DNA from: Rhizophlyctis rosea
Lineage: Eukaryota; Chytridiomycota; Chytridiomycetes; Rhizophlyctidales; Rhizophlyctidaceae
NCBI GenBank assembly: GCA_027596075.1
Contig: JADGJC010000244.1
Span: forward strand, 9,229 to 62,428
Length of the DNA: 53,200 bases
Direction: 5' to 3'
This document shows, piece after piece, positions 24,337 through 36,328 of this stretch. Positions within the stretch are counted from its first letter, which is position 1. Each line of letters opens with the position of its first letter. Made by a program: the position numbers and the translations under genes. The notes under the pieces were generated by a model. The model ran no database searches. It saw only the letters and a program-made list of their open reading frames with translations, and was not told the DNA's origin.

Positions 24337-27300
24337 ATGCCGTCACCAGAGTCACCAGAAGAACATATCAAGCGCATCCGCGCAGGCAAACTCGTCGACA
24401 ACCAAGCTCTCTGCGGCGTCAACCAAGTGGTTCGGGATGGCGTTAGCAACTTACATTGTCACCTTCAGAGCGCTCTCATCGGGTTCGTGTGTCGACTCTT
24501 TACAATCAGTCGGGTGATGAAACGTACTGAACAGAGTAAACAGGCTTACCGACGAGCTCAACTCCAGAGAAGGACACTTCTTTCTGGAGCTCCTGCAAAA
24601 CGCGGAAGACAACAAATACGCGAGCGGTGTCAAACCTCAGGTCACAATCAGCACCAGAAAGTTGTCCGCCGGGCCATGTATTATTTTCGAGTGCAATGAG
24701 ATTGGCTTCTCGCCTAGGGATGTCGGTGCAATATGCTCAATCGGGCAAAGTACAAAGAAAAATCAACTTGGTTTCATTGGTGAAAAGGGCATCGGTATGT
24801 GGGAGAATTGGGGCGTGTGATGATTGTTCGGCGGGTCATCAATTGTTCGTACTAAGCTCATTGAACATATTGAATCCGTAGGTTTCAAGTCCGTTTTCCG
24901 GGTTGCGAATAAAGTATACATCGCCTCGGGCGGTTACACCTTTTACTTCAATGATGATGAACGGCTTGGCAAGATAGCCCCGCATTGGGTCGCTCCAGAA
25001 TCCTTCCCCTACCGCGAACTGAATCCCGCACAAACAACCATCGTCCTCCTTCTCCGAAAAGAATTGACCAGCGAGATCGGCGACCTTCACGACAATCTAC
25101 TCTTATTCCTGCGGAAAGTCTCGGTTCTGGAGATCAAAAGTGCGGGAACGACGAAGTATGTTAGGGACGGTGACGCAACCGACGTCAAAATCATCAAAAC
25201 TGTTGGAAGCGGTACCCCCATTACCAAGCAGTACAAGCTGTTCCGCAAATTGGTGAATATGGAGGGAATCAGTGAGGAAAAGAGGAAGGGGATTCGGAGC
25301 GTTGAGTTGGTCCTGGCATTCCCGCACGAGAACGCAGAACCGATCATCGATCGCTCCTGTAACGTATTTGCTTTCCTGCCATTGCGTTCATACAACTTCC
25401 GTGTAAGTGGTTGCAAAAGTTCGCATCGCAATCGCAATGGACTCCCACTCGAATTCTCATCTATTTTTGACGCACAGTTCATCATTCAGAGCGACTTCCT
25501 CACTCAAACTTCCCGTGAAGGCATCCTCACCGACAAAGCATGGAATATCCGCATCGCGCAAGCCATTCCAGACGCCTTCATCGACGCCTTACCTCTTCTC
25601 AAGTCCCATCCCAAAATGGCCGAGTCCTTTCTCGACTACGTCCCCACTACGAAGGAAGTGACGGATGTTTTCTTCGAAGAGCCGGTTACGCAGCTGTTCA
25701 CCAAGCTGAAGCAATCCCCAATCATCCGGACCATAGATGGTGATTGGGTTCTACCAGCCCGGGCCATCGCCTGCCCCGAGAAATTCATGGCGACCGACAA
25801 ACAACCGTTGATCCCGAACGACGCAGTGAAGAAGTACATCAAAATGGCATACCGCGATCCCAAACAGAAGGTTCCACAACGCCTCTGGAAAGACAACGCC
25901 CTATCCCTCTCTCAATTCCTCGACTGTCTGGAGAAGTACGATTGCTCCCACAACTCGCCGAAATGGTTCGAAAAGCTCTACGAAGCACTCGCCTCCTGCC
26001 GCTTCGACCACGTCGACCGGAAGAAGAAACCCATCAAAGACTTCAACATCTTCCTCCTCGACAGCGGCGCCAGCATCACCAACTCCCAACTCGTCGTCAA
26101 CATGCAAAACCGCACCGTCTTCTTCACCTCCGACACAATCGAGCACGCGCCGGACAAGAGCTTTTGCTTCATCCACCCCAACACGCATCGCTCCGCTCAA
26201 GCTCATAGCTTTTTGGAGAAGCTTGGTGTGAAGACAGCGGATCCAAAGCACATCGCTGAGGGGTTGGTGAAATTGCATAAGAGTTGGGGTAAGGGTGCGA
26301 TTCCGAGGAATGACGAAGAGGTGGCGGGGCATTTGTTCTTTGTGTGGCGGAACCTCGATGCCATTACGAAGGATGTACTCCAGGAGATGGGGCAGGAACT
26401 CATGGTGCGGGCGGAAGGGGCTGACTGCTACTACTCACCTGTTGAGATGTACCTGCCCACGAATGCCATGAAATCTCTCCTTGACGGTGAAGATGGGGTG
26501 GCGTTCGTTCATCCACACGCGGTTGATGCTCAAGCGGATACGGGAGTGCTGGATGAGAAGTATTTCGGATTTCTCTCTCAGCTTGGAGTTCAAGATAAGA
26601 TTCGGGTCCTCCGCGAAAGTTCGGAAGGTCGGGGTGAATTCACGTCGGAGTTCCTTAGTGTCGTTTCGAAGAAGGAGAAGGCGATGCAGCTCTTGGACAT
26701 GATGAAGGAGAATTGGGCGGGGACGTACGCGGCTTACGCTAAGCCTACTCGAGCCAATCGCGCTTTCATAGACAAGATCTCCAATATGGAAGTTCCGTGC
26801 ATGGATGAGGAGTGGCGGAAGTTGAAGGATACGTTCTTGAAGCGGGAAGGGATCATTTCCGTTCTTGGAGCGGAGCTGCCGTTTCTCGACGTTCCGCAGC
26901 TGGATGATAAGGGATGGAATTTCTTGGAGTCGTTTGGTGTTGGGGTGAAGCCGAATAACCCTTCGACGTTGACGAAAAGGTTGGAACAGCTGGCTCCGAC
27001 ACATGAGCAGGTTGGCAGAGAAACTGCGGAGAGGATTTACCGTGAGTTTGCAAGGATGCATAAGAGGGGGAGGGAAGTGGACCGGTATGTAACATCACTC
27101 GAGTTCCTTGCGAAAATGAGTTACTCATACAGAACCCAACCAGTACCCCGTTCGAAACATCCCCCATCATCCTCATCCCCGAAACATCCACAACCCCAGC
27201 CACCTCCGTCTCAAGCGCCGACTGTCGGTGGAGCAAAGGCGACGCCGCCATCTGTCACCCTTCAATTCATATCATGTCCCAGCACTTCCCGAAATTCGAG

Positions 27301-29992
27301 TACTTCTTCGTCGAAGTTTTGGGTATTGGGAATCTGAACATCCGGGACTCGGGTGTAGCGCTGGAGCAGTTGGTGAGCAAGCCGTCGCCGCATACTGACG
27401 AGGACATCCGGATGTATTGGAAGATCATGGGCGATATTGGATTTTGGATTGAGGAGCGTGAGGGGAAGAGGAGGCAGGTTGAGGCGGGTGAAGTTGTGGA
27501 GGATGAGGAAGGTGGTGGAGGGAGTAATAACGGACCCGGCGCCGAAACGGACGAAGAATGGATCAAAAACCTCCTTGCGAAGCCTATCTTTTACACCCGC
27601 ATGCGAGACGGAAGCAAAGACTTCGTTGCGAGTACCGGATGGGTGGTGACTGTTGATGGGGCGAGTCTTGATTACGTCCATCGGTTCCAGAACGAGGTGG
27701 ATTTGCTTGCGATTCCTCCGGAGGAGATGGCGAGGGTTAGGCCCCTGCTTCAGAAGGTGCAGCCGAAGATTTTGTGGTTGAAGGATCTTGTTAAGCCGAC
27801 GTGTCGGCCGATGGGGACGAAGGTTAGGGATACGGGTGTGGAGGAGACGATTAGGAAGCTTGCGCCGTTCATTGAGAGGTAAAGTGTTTCGAGTCATCGT
27901 CACTGGTCATTGCTTACTGACAGGACTCCGCTCGTTAATGATTTTCAGGCTCGTCTACAACCACTCCGCCTCCCACCACGGCCGCACATCACCCATCCTC
28001 CGCACGCTAGCCACCATCGACGCCTTCAACGTCTCCTCCCTCCAATGTACTCTGACCGTGGAATATCAAGATAAGAGATTCGCCTCACTCACGACACGCA
28101 ACGTCTGGGTAGAGAAAGTCTCACAACCCATCCCGACCTCCTCGGAACCACCAACCACAAGCCTCTACATGGCCTTCCCACCGGAAACTTCCTCATCAAC
28201 GGAGAAGAACTGGGATATCATGCAGTTCATTGCGAAGTACGCTAAGATTCCGAACGAGGTTTTGCATTGTGTGTTTTATTTGATGGGGCTTGCTTCTGAT
28301 GAGAAGAGGGAGAAGATCTTGCAGGGGATGGGGGTTGCGCAGTTGCCGCAGAGGCAGAAGCGGGGGTCAACGGCGGAGGAGGAGGAGGAGGAGGAAGAAG
28401 AAGTGCCGTTGAAGAGGGTTAGATTGGATGACGGTGGAGACGGTACTGCTTTGGACAACCCAGCGCGTTCTGAGAGCAACGCCACGGACGAGGTCCTTGA
28501 TCAAGACGTCGTGCTGGAGGATACCGATACAGCTCTTGCTTTTGATCACATCGATCAGGAGGTGACGCGCAACAGCCCAGATGCATCGTCACCTCCCGGC
28601 ACTCCCGGCTTCAACTTCGGCCCAGCTCATGATGACCAACCTGCACCAGACGAGAGTGCCGGCTGGCATGCGACTTACGTTCCGACCGCAACGCCGCCTG
28701 CGAATGATGATGAAAGGGGTCGGGAGGCTATGGATCAGACGGGTGGGGATGATGGCTTCGTCAATACTGGCGAGGGACCAAGTGGGAGTCAACCGGAATT
28801 ACCTGAAGATTGGGAGATGGTGAATGCTGAAAGCGGGGCGGAGGACGGGAATGATGGTGGCGAAGTTCATGAGGAAGTGGGCTTGGATAGGGGTCAGTCC
28901 TTACTGGGTTACGAAAGTCAGTCCGATGCGCGGACCATCGTCAGCACTGAAGAATTTCGTGTTGATCCGATGGAGGTTGATGACGTCCGGGGTTACATGC
29001 ATGAGGACGGTGGTGCGACGGAGGAGCCTGATATTAAGCAGGAGCCGGGGTTGGAAGATGGTGATGGGAATGGCAGTCAGCAAGACCACGTCGCCGACGC
29101 GGAGCAGGCGTTGGAGGATGCGGAGGGTGGACGTGGTCGGAGTAATACCGTCGGTTCTGAAGGTTACGGCGCACGTCAAGCTAGTGTGCCGGAAGCGGAG
29201 ACGAGAAATGACCAGAACCAAGATGGTCAAGCGGGAAATGACCAGAACCAGGATCTTCAGGCGGAAAATGACCAGAACGAAGATGGTCAGGTGGATGTCG
29301 GCGAGTGGGATCACCAGCAGACGCTTGCGGAAGAGTTGGAGTACCGCGACGCATCTTTTGATGACGCAGACGCAGAAGCAGACGAAGGCGAGCCTCCGGT
29401 GTCTGGGTCCGTTCAAGCGGTATGTGCTTTGCTCACATCATCCAAAATTTCGCCCATGGCTAATCATCCCACACTTCGACAACTTCAGGTCTTCGACTAC
29501 TTCACACCTCATATTGACGACTTCGCCGCCCTCGCAACGGACGCCACCACCTCACCAACCCACACACTCCAATACATCGACTACAACAATCACATGCCTA
29601 CATTCCTTAAAAACCTCTCCAATGACGTCCTCATCGGTAAAGTCCCTGCCGAGGGTGGTCAAAGGACGTGGTACTTTGCTGTGAAAGAGCGTCCGGCGGA
29701 ACAGCGGATGGTGGAGATCACGGCGGTGGAGTGGGAGAAGGTGGGTATTGATTTATGTGCGCCACTCCTTAGCTGAGCCATGAGTGCAATATATAACTTG
29801 TGGTAAAATCACCTGCAGGCGAAAGAAGTCCACGACGACGCCGATCAAGCATCCGTGTACGCTGTTGTGATGGTGCGGCCTTCTTTGCATCGGAGGGACG
29901 GGGAAGGGTTTGGATTGAGGATTTGGGTTGATCCGGTTGGGTTGGTTGAGGAAGGGAGGTTGCAGGAGCGGAAGATGTTTGAGGAGATGTGA
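24337..29992 (+). CDS. Large sacsin/NO VEIN-type GHKL ATPase domain protein
   Basis: Eight exons (24337-24482, 24535-24794, 24882-25402, 25478-27084, 27144-27878, 27949-29419, 29489-29740, 29819-29992) join in frame to 1721 residues. The N-terminus is an HSP90-like (GHKL) ATP-binding domain: N-box ELLQNAEDNKY (residues 67-77), the NEIGFSPRDVGAIC block (103-116) in place of the usual DxGxG, IGQSTK, then the lid GEKGIGFKSVF (131-141). FLPLRSYNF and FIIQSDFLTQTSREGI follow, as in NO VEIN- and sacsin-type proteins. Residues about 150-1230 form a long middle region. From about 1230 to 1580 the protein is acidic and probably disordered (nine consecutive Glu, a basic KRVR, many Asp/Glu). A short folded C-terminal piece ends RKMFEEM. 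In known relatives such ATPases act as chaperone-like or regulatory proteins; the role here is unknown. No C-terminal nuclease-like domain is evident. All lesions are absent. Confidence 0.85.
25403..25477 (+). other. 75-nt stop-free, frame-neutral intron in the ATPase gene
   Basis: The donor is GTAAGT at 25403 and the acceptor CGCACAG ends at 25477. Splicing brings SYNFR directly to FIIQSDFL, as expected for this domain family. The intron length is a multiple of three and contains no in-frame stop, so its retention would insert 25 residues between a core strand and the conserved TSREGI helix without breaking the frame. Confidence 0.75.
29199..29304 (+). repeat. Three imperfect Asn-Asp-Gln-Asn repeats in the acidic region of the ATPase
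   Basis: The coding sequence repeats an 11-residue unit three times in tandem (RNDQNQDGQAG, NDQNQDLQAE, NDQNEDGQVD), visible as near-identical 33-nt DNA units with AATGACCAGAACC cores. The repeats keep frame and lie in the disordered acidic stretch. Confidence 0.8.
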
Positions 29993-32900
29993 GGGGGTGT
30001 AAGGCTGCTGTTTTGGGGTTTGCGGGAAATGAGAGGGGTTTGTGGGTGTTAGGTGTATAAGTGTAGCTTAGCTTCGAGAAGCAGTTTTTGCGGTTGTACT
30101 GCTTTGCATTTGTGTGTATCAGTCGAATTGATGCACTTCTTGCGAGTTTTGTCAAACTGCTTTCTTGATATGGCATGGCGCACTTTCGATAAACGTCGTT
30201 ACCTTTGGATGGTGATGGATGAGGATAAAGTTGACACCAATATTAAATGGCAGATATATAGCAAAAGTAGCTGCGGGTGATTGAGCTAATCTTACAGATG
30301 TGTAGGCGATGTGAAGGAATGTGATGATTGGAAGTTCTGTATGCGGGATTTTCACGAGAACGGCAGGACACGTTGCTGGACAACGACGGATGCTCGAAGG
30401 CATGGAGATGTGCCTACAGTGATGTTGTTCTCAGTGCGTTCTACAGGAACATATTGAATTTCAACCCTTTGGTAACCTGTTTCAAGACCGCCATTACTTT
30501 TGGTTGGGCACATCAAGGAATTATGTTGATGGCATCAATTTGGGGGGGGCATCACGGTTTTGTAGTTATATTTCATAGGACATTACGGGCGTCGTCGTTA
30601 CGATAAGAAGTTCCAAATCTTCCGCGCTTTCGTTTGCAAGTATATTTTTTGTAGGTAGGTCTAGTTTCGACGATGATCAGCTTTGCAAGGGCGGGGGCGC
30701 GTGTTGTACTGCAGACTATCATTGGTTGATTGAGCTCTTATCAAAGACTCTTATCAAAGGCCCCTGACCCGCGCTGTGCAGTGTAAGGCAACTTTGACGA
30801 GAAAACGGGTAATGAGCATGCTTGGTGCGATAGACTGGGGTATAACAATCATGTGAGTGTAGTCACTTGTTAGTACATCTCTACATTGCTCAACTACAGG
30901 ACGGCCATCATGTGTGCAGAACATGGTGGGCGTGTAGCTCCGGACCAGCCCATTTCGAAAGCCTCTTTTTCTGCGTCCTGAACTGCGAGAGGGTTGAAGA
31001 GACATGGGGAACTCGCGTCTATTACTTTGGCTGAATGGATCGGAGTCCAAAGTGCCATAGCTGGACCATTGTTGGATGGATGTCGCTTCCACCATAAGTT
31101 GCTGAAGACGACATCAAAACACATGGGGTGCCGAAGAATCGAGAATTCACATTTTTTGATCGTGGGTTGGAATGCCTAAAAGGCTTGTTACGTACGGCAT
31201 GAAGATCCTGCTTTGTTTGAGAGTGTATGAGGGCATGGCATGGGGACATTGGTCCAAATGTGTCCCTTATGTGCCGGGTTTCCAAAGTAACTTTGTTTTC
31301 TAGTGTCTCCTTCAAATCCTTACATGACATTGGTCAGCCCTCGATACTGGGCATGAACTTGCAGATTTTGAAGACGTCGGAAAAGCTCAGACAGTCAATG
31401 GTACCATGCACCTGAACGAGTATTTAGAAAAAACGTCGCTTCCGTCGTTTTTTTTGTGCTGGTCCCGCCCGAAACGCCGCGCTTGAAGGAGAGCAATCAG
31501 AGCGCGATCGGATGGTTGGAGAATACATGCCAACCTTTCTTGTAGAACACAAAAGTTTGTTGAGAAGCGGGGAATCACGGATCAGGACATCAGAGGCCAC
31601 TTTCTAACAGCAAGATGCTGAATTCTTCAATCTGATCAGCAGCAACAACTGGAGGGAAGGATGGGAAGGAGATTGTTGAGGACACATAAGCACAACTAAC
31701 GAATGGACATAAGCTGAAGGAAGAACAGGCTTGCAGTCAAAGCCCTTCCCAAAATTCATTAGCTGTCGCAGGTCGACCTGTATTTCCTTTTGTTGACTTG
31801 CTTGAAAAAAGTGACCCTCACAGTTTCAAACACCACAAACATTGGGGGAAATAACAGAGGAACCTCGAAGATAGAGAGGTTGAAGTGGATGATCTGTACA
31901 GTTTGTTGGACTATTCTCCAAGTAGCATTAGCTAACGGAAGATCAACCTGGCGAAGATCTGTATCCATTTGGGTGAGAAGTACGTCTGTGGTTCGCAGCG
32001 GGTTCACTGTCAGCACACAGCGCACAGACACTTCGCAGCAATTACCATGAGGAACATCAAGGAAATGTTCTGTTGGTAGGAGTGGTAGGCTATGGTTCCG
32101 CTTTGTTTATATACGGGAACAGTAGACTGTTGGCTAAAGAAAACAAGCGTCTTTACTGTCCTTCAACCACATCTATTGGATGATCAATCGGCGCTCGGCG
32201 CCCACACGTTCCGCCATTTGTGAAAAGGTACGCGTGGGCGACGGAGTTTAGTGTTCATCCTCCGAAAGGGTGCTTTTGCAAGCATCATGCACAAGGTTCA
32301 TTGATTATCAAGCTCATTCGATCGCAATGTGGTTGCAGCGTAATATCAAAGGGCAGAGTACTTGATGTCCGGGCACCGTACGTGCAGGTATTTGAGCAAT
32401 CCTCACGGCGGCTGAGAATGGCATGCACCGTCATGTTGTGAGGGGGTTGCTGAAGGCTCACTTGGTTTTGATACCCTTTTTTCTTCGCTGAGATTTCCAT
32501 AAGTGTTTAGGTCTTGGAGCTGGGATGGAAAGACATGCTTTACCAAGTGTTTGGAGGGGGGCATTGCAAAAGTGATATGGCAACAAGACCACTTCGTACT
32601 GGGCTTGCCATGCCTATCAGAGATGAAGGGGCTGGGTCAACGACCCCGGGCTGTAGTTTGAGGTAGGGAGCTGTCCCTTTTACGGGAGTTGTGGGTGGAT
32701 GGGGAAAAATGCTGCCTTCTCTGTGTAAAGAAAAAACACAAGAGGAACCCGGTACTCCAGAGGATGATAGCGTGGTGAGCAATGCCATCATCATAATGAA
32801 CACATCAAGGGCCTTCGCCAGAAAAGAGTTTATAATCATTGACATCTGAAGGGTGAAAAAAAAGTCCTTTCTTTCTTCAGCTTGCACCGCCTGGGCCACT

Positions 32901-33175
32901 ACGTACACTCAAAATATATTCACACATCGCGAAGTTCGATTTTGATAAACGTTCCAACACTCCGACATTGTTCCCGGGTAGTTGCTTGTTTTTTTCTTTC
33001 TCCCCATTTTGTGCGACGAGAGCATGTTCCCTGCGACTGATGATAACAACATTGCAGATGCCACGTTGGAACTGGTTCAGCGACTGTGGTTGCATAATAT
33101 CATTGAGGTACTCTTTAGTGTTTTGGCACTGAGTCGTCAAGCGTGAGCCTTCACTCCCTCTGGCTGCTATAGGGT
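29993..33175. other. Gene-poor interval
   Basis: Following the ATPase gene there is about 3.2 kb without a supportable gene. The first part holds its 3' UTR. Short frames on both strands lack domains, and no repeats or transposon motifs were noted. Confidence 0.55.
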
Positions 33176-33420
33176 TCACAGATAGCCCCGATTGTCCCCA
33201 CTGGATTTGACATCCTTAAAACGCCATGCATCCTTCACACCAATGAATGTGATGATGTTGGCATGAAGCGCCGAAATATCGCGCAACACCCTAATCTCCG
33301 TCAACCCGATATTGCGCGCCTCCTCCGTCGGATGCATCCGTTTCACCGCACATGTCTGGAACCCCACCGACGCGACTTTCGATCTCCTTCGAACAAAAAC
33401 TAAAAGAGACCATGTCCGAA
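33176..33420 (-). pseudogene. Orphan protein-kinase N-lobe fragment
   Basis: The minus-strand frame encodes VASVGFQTCAVKRMHPTEEA, then LTEIRVLRDISAL, then HANIITFIGVKD, and stops at 33178. This reads as kinase subdomains I/II (the AVKRM lysine), III (the helix-C glutamate in TEIRVL) and IV (H.NI..F.GV). The glycine loop upstream is degenerate, and no HRD, DFG or APE motif is found in the next kilobase on that strand. A GTGAAGG donor right after FIG could in principle lead to further exons, but none was found. Best read as a truncated copy of an expanded kinase family. Confidence 0.45.
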
Positions 33421-34537
33421 GGAAATGGAATGCAGGAAGGTTGTGAATGGTTCGTCAACTCTGCCGAGTTGATTTGGCAACATCTTCCAATCCTACACGG
33501 CAGGTGTGAGCAAATGAACCTTCAAATTGAGAGGATCATGAAAGCCGAGAGGTGCTTGCAAAGATTGGCAAAAGAGTGAAGAAGTCAGAGACTCACCCTA
33601 GAGTTAAGATCGTCCCAAAAGTTTCCTAGTTGACAGAGTGACTTTGGTACTAGCAAAGCCCTCAGGAGGACAAAAAAGGAGAACACCCAACACGTCATGC
33701 GACGAGGTGGGCTACCGTTTGACCCCAAGCTTCCTCGGAACGCATCCAAGTGGGAAACTAGATCCTCTTCTACGGTCAACTCTCAATGTGTGTGTGCAAA
33801 ACACATCGCTAAACGTCACCATCAGCCATGCTCATAGGTGACTCTTCCATGCGGCCGCTTGGCTTCTGTCTGTATAATGTGAGTTTTGAAACCTTACCGC
33901 TATCGCATGCTTCAACAATACGACACATCATTTTTTTTTTTTTGCTTGGTTCTCAACCGATTTTGCCCAAATCGTGAGATTTCAAAGGCTCATTAGGGTG
34001 TGCCCGCTGTCCACCTCTAAGCTGGACACGTTCGCGAGTTGAGAATGTATGAGAGTGTTTATGGACCATTTGTGGATGGAATCCATGTCTGTGTCTGCCA
34101 AGGAGCAAGACATGTCAGGGTTGTTACTCCTATTTGCCGATCCGTCGTTGAGGGTGAGAAATTCTGATTTTTTGTGCGCCTCGAAGGGAAGTGTGTCGTC
34201 GACCTTCCTTCCCGCTGAAGAACAACGCTGCGGGCTTCGGCGATACTCCAAAGGATGTTCGAATTGGATTCGTCACAATGGAAGCAGCATAAACCCGGTG
34301 CAAAGTACTGTGCTGCGCGACCAAAAAAGAAAAAAGAAAATCGTCAACTGGATATGGGGGACCACACACGAAATGGTACGAAACGATTCCCCAGCATCAA
34401 CATCACTCAAATTCGAAGCATACACCAAATTCCACGGTCAAATCCAGAACCCCTGAAAAACCAATCCCATTCTAGACACATTCCCCGTTCTATATATACA
34501 AAAATCCCCCTCCCACTTCCGTCCAGCCCCACAACCC
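33421..34537. other. Gene-poor interval downstream of the TMEM223-like gene
   Basis: No gene is supported. A 12-T run occurs near 33930. A TATATATA element at about 34490 followed by C-rich sequence lies just beyond the stop codon of the minus-strand gene and may belong to its 3' end signal rather than to a promoter. Confidence 0.5.
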
Positions 34538-36328
34538 CTACACCCTCCCCAACAACCCATCCACCATCTTGGGATCCATCCAGGTCCCCAATCTCGCCAC
34601 ACTATACACCCTCCTCTTCCCCTCCTCCACAACCTCCAAGGGAATCGTACTAGCCCGCCACTCCCACAACGCCTTCTTCCACTGCGGCAAGTTTTTCGGT
34701 TCCGGTAGCTGGGTTTTAGTTTGACCTAGGTGGAGAGTCCGTCAGCATGAGGGGAGGAAAGGAATGAGAGGGGGGGGAGGAAAGGTGGTTACCTTTGCCC
34801 GTAAGTGCACGTTGAGTTAGAGTTACGTTTTCAACAGGGACGGTGATGGATTTCTTGCCAAACACTTTCGAGTTGGCAATCGTGACGGTTGATGTGGAGG
34901 GGTGGAGTGTTATTGAGGAGACGTAGCTGGAAAATTTCATTGCCAATCAGCAAAACGTACGGAAAACCAAAACCGCCTATTGGGAAAGAGAGACGCATAT
35001 TCACCTAGCAGCATACCGATGCACGCCGAGACTGAATAACAACCCGAAGGAGCTGATCGCGGCGACTTTGATGAAGTTGAGGATTTGGTCGGTGGAGAGT
35101 GTTTGGTTGTCGGTGGGTGGTAGGGGTGGCAAGCCCCGTGATGCGCGTTTTTTGGCGTCTTGTTTTATTTGGCGTTGTCTGTGTGTCGTGTGTGCGGGTT
35201 GTTAGTTTGCTGCTGATGGTTCATATAATGTTGCAAGTAATATTGTGCGCTGCGCGCACTTGTGCGAGCTTCGCTCGGCGACTGTTCGCTAAAGCTCACG
35301 CACTGTGTTGCGTGCGCTCAAGAGGATGTGCGCTGCGCGCACTTGTGCGAGCTTCGCTCCCGAACTGTTCGCTAAAGCTCACTCACTGTGTTACTGTACG
35401 CTGAATGAGAATGTGCGCTTCGCGCACTTGTGCGAGCTTCGCTCCCGAACTGTTCGCTAAAGCTCACTCACTGTGTTACTGTACGCTGAATGAGAATGTG
35501 CGCTTCGCGCACTTGTGCGAGCTTCGCTCCCGAACTGTTCGCTAAAGCTCACTCACTGTGTTACTCCACGCTGAATGAGAATGTGCGCTTCGCGCACTTG
35601 AAGCTCGCGAAGCTCGCAATCCGTTCGCGATAAATCGCTCACGTCGCGCTGGCGCGCTCCATTCGTTCGCTGACGCTCACGGTCACGCTTCGCGTGGCCT
35701 CCCAACCCCACCCACCCACCCCATCCGTTCGCTTCGCTCACACCGCTCCGCTCACATTCCGCACCCACCCACAACCCACCTATCAGTCTCAAACTCGACA
35801 TAGAAAAAGCCACCCATGAGGACCCAAAAGACAGCATTGAAAGCACCCGCAATGTAATAACCCTTGAAGGTAGCACCCGAGTTATTCTCATAGAGGAGGG
35901 TATCATTCCTAAACGTGGAAGGAGATACACGCTGAAACTGCGAATTTGATTCAGAAGAAGAGGGTGATGATGGTGAAGAAGAAGAAGCTGAAGGGGAAGG
36001 AGTGTCAGAGTGTCGTTCCTGGAAGGATTTGAGGACTACTGTTGCGCGCGGGTGGGGAGGGGTTGTTTGGGAGGTTGAGAGGTGGGTGGTTGATGTGAGG
36101 GTGCGGCTGTGGGAGGGGGAGACGTGAAGACGTGGTGTTGATTGGTCTGGTAAGGAGAAAAATGGTCATGAGTTTGCCGGGAAATAACTTCCCGTGGGTG
36201 AGAAAAGACCGTGGGAAAGAAGACTCACGCGTGATGCATCGTACTGTATTCCGCAATAATGACGACCACGGTGTGGGTGCAGGCGCCAAAGCACATAGCC
36301 GTAACATGTTGTCGCAGGGGGGAAACAA
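34538..36328 (-). CDS. TMEM223-like mitochondrial inner-membrane protein
   Basis: Five exons (36328-36229, 36146-35780, 35178-35017, 34926-34793, 34725-34538) join in frame to 316 residues. The N-terminus is Arg/Leu/Ala-rich with no acidic residues after the second Met (MLRLCALAPAPTPWSSLLRN), as in a mitochondrial targeting peptide; starting at that Met (36307) is as likely as at 36328. A Ser-rich linker follows, then DTLLYENNSGATFKGYY, a first membrane helix (AGAFNAVFWVLMGGFFYV), a second (FIKVAAISSFGLLFSLGV), and a beta-rich domain (SSITLHPSTSTVTIANSK, KSITVPVENVTLTQR). Order and patterns match the TMEM223 family, reported to help assemble cytochrome oxidase subunit 1 in animals. The end reads LGTWMDPKMVDGLLGRV. 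Introns are 82, 601, 90 and 67 nt; the 601-nt one contains a tandem repeat array. The family call is by pattern only. Confidence 0.7.
35245..35582. repeat. 85-bp tandem repeat with paired hairpins inside an intron
   Basis: Four consecutive units (35245-35327, 35328-35412, 35413-35497, 35498-35582; 83, 85, 85, 85 bp) lie in intron 2 of the TMEM223-like gene. Units 3 and 4 are nearly identical. Each unit begins with a perfect 6-bp inverted repeat around a 3-nt loop (GTGCGC-TTC-GCGCAC, or a close GC variant in units 1 and 2), followed four bases later by a second stem, GAGC-TTC-GCTC. A fifth, diverged copy and further stems such as CACGC-TTC-GCGTG continue to about 35700. Confidence 0.85.

Noticed and set aside
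28824..29684. Long overlapping open frame in the acidic part of the ATPase gene
   Set aside because: Shadow of the repeat-rich coding exon; Met/Arg-rich translation is a by-product of the GAT/GAG-rich sense frame.
35245..35582. CRISPR-like array
   Set aside because: Repeat units are contiguous with no unique spacers, and the locus is a spliceosomal intron in a eukaryotic gene.
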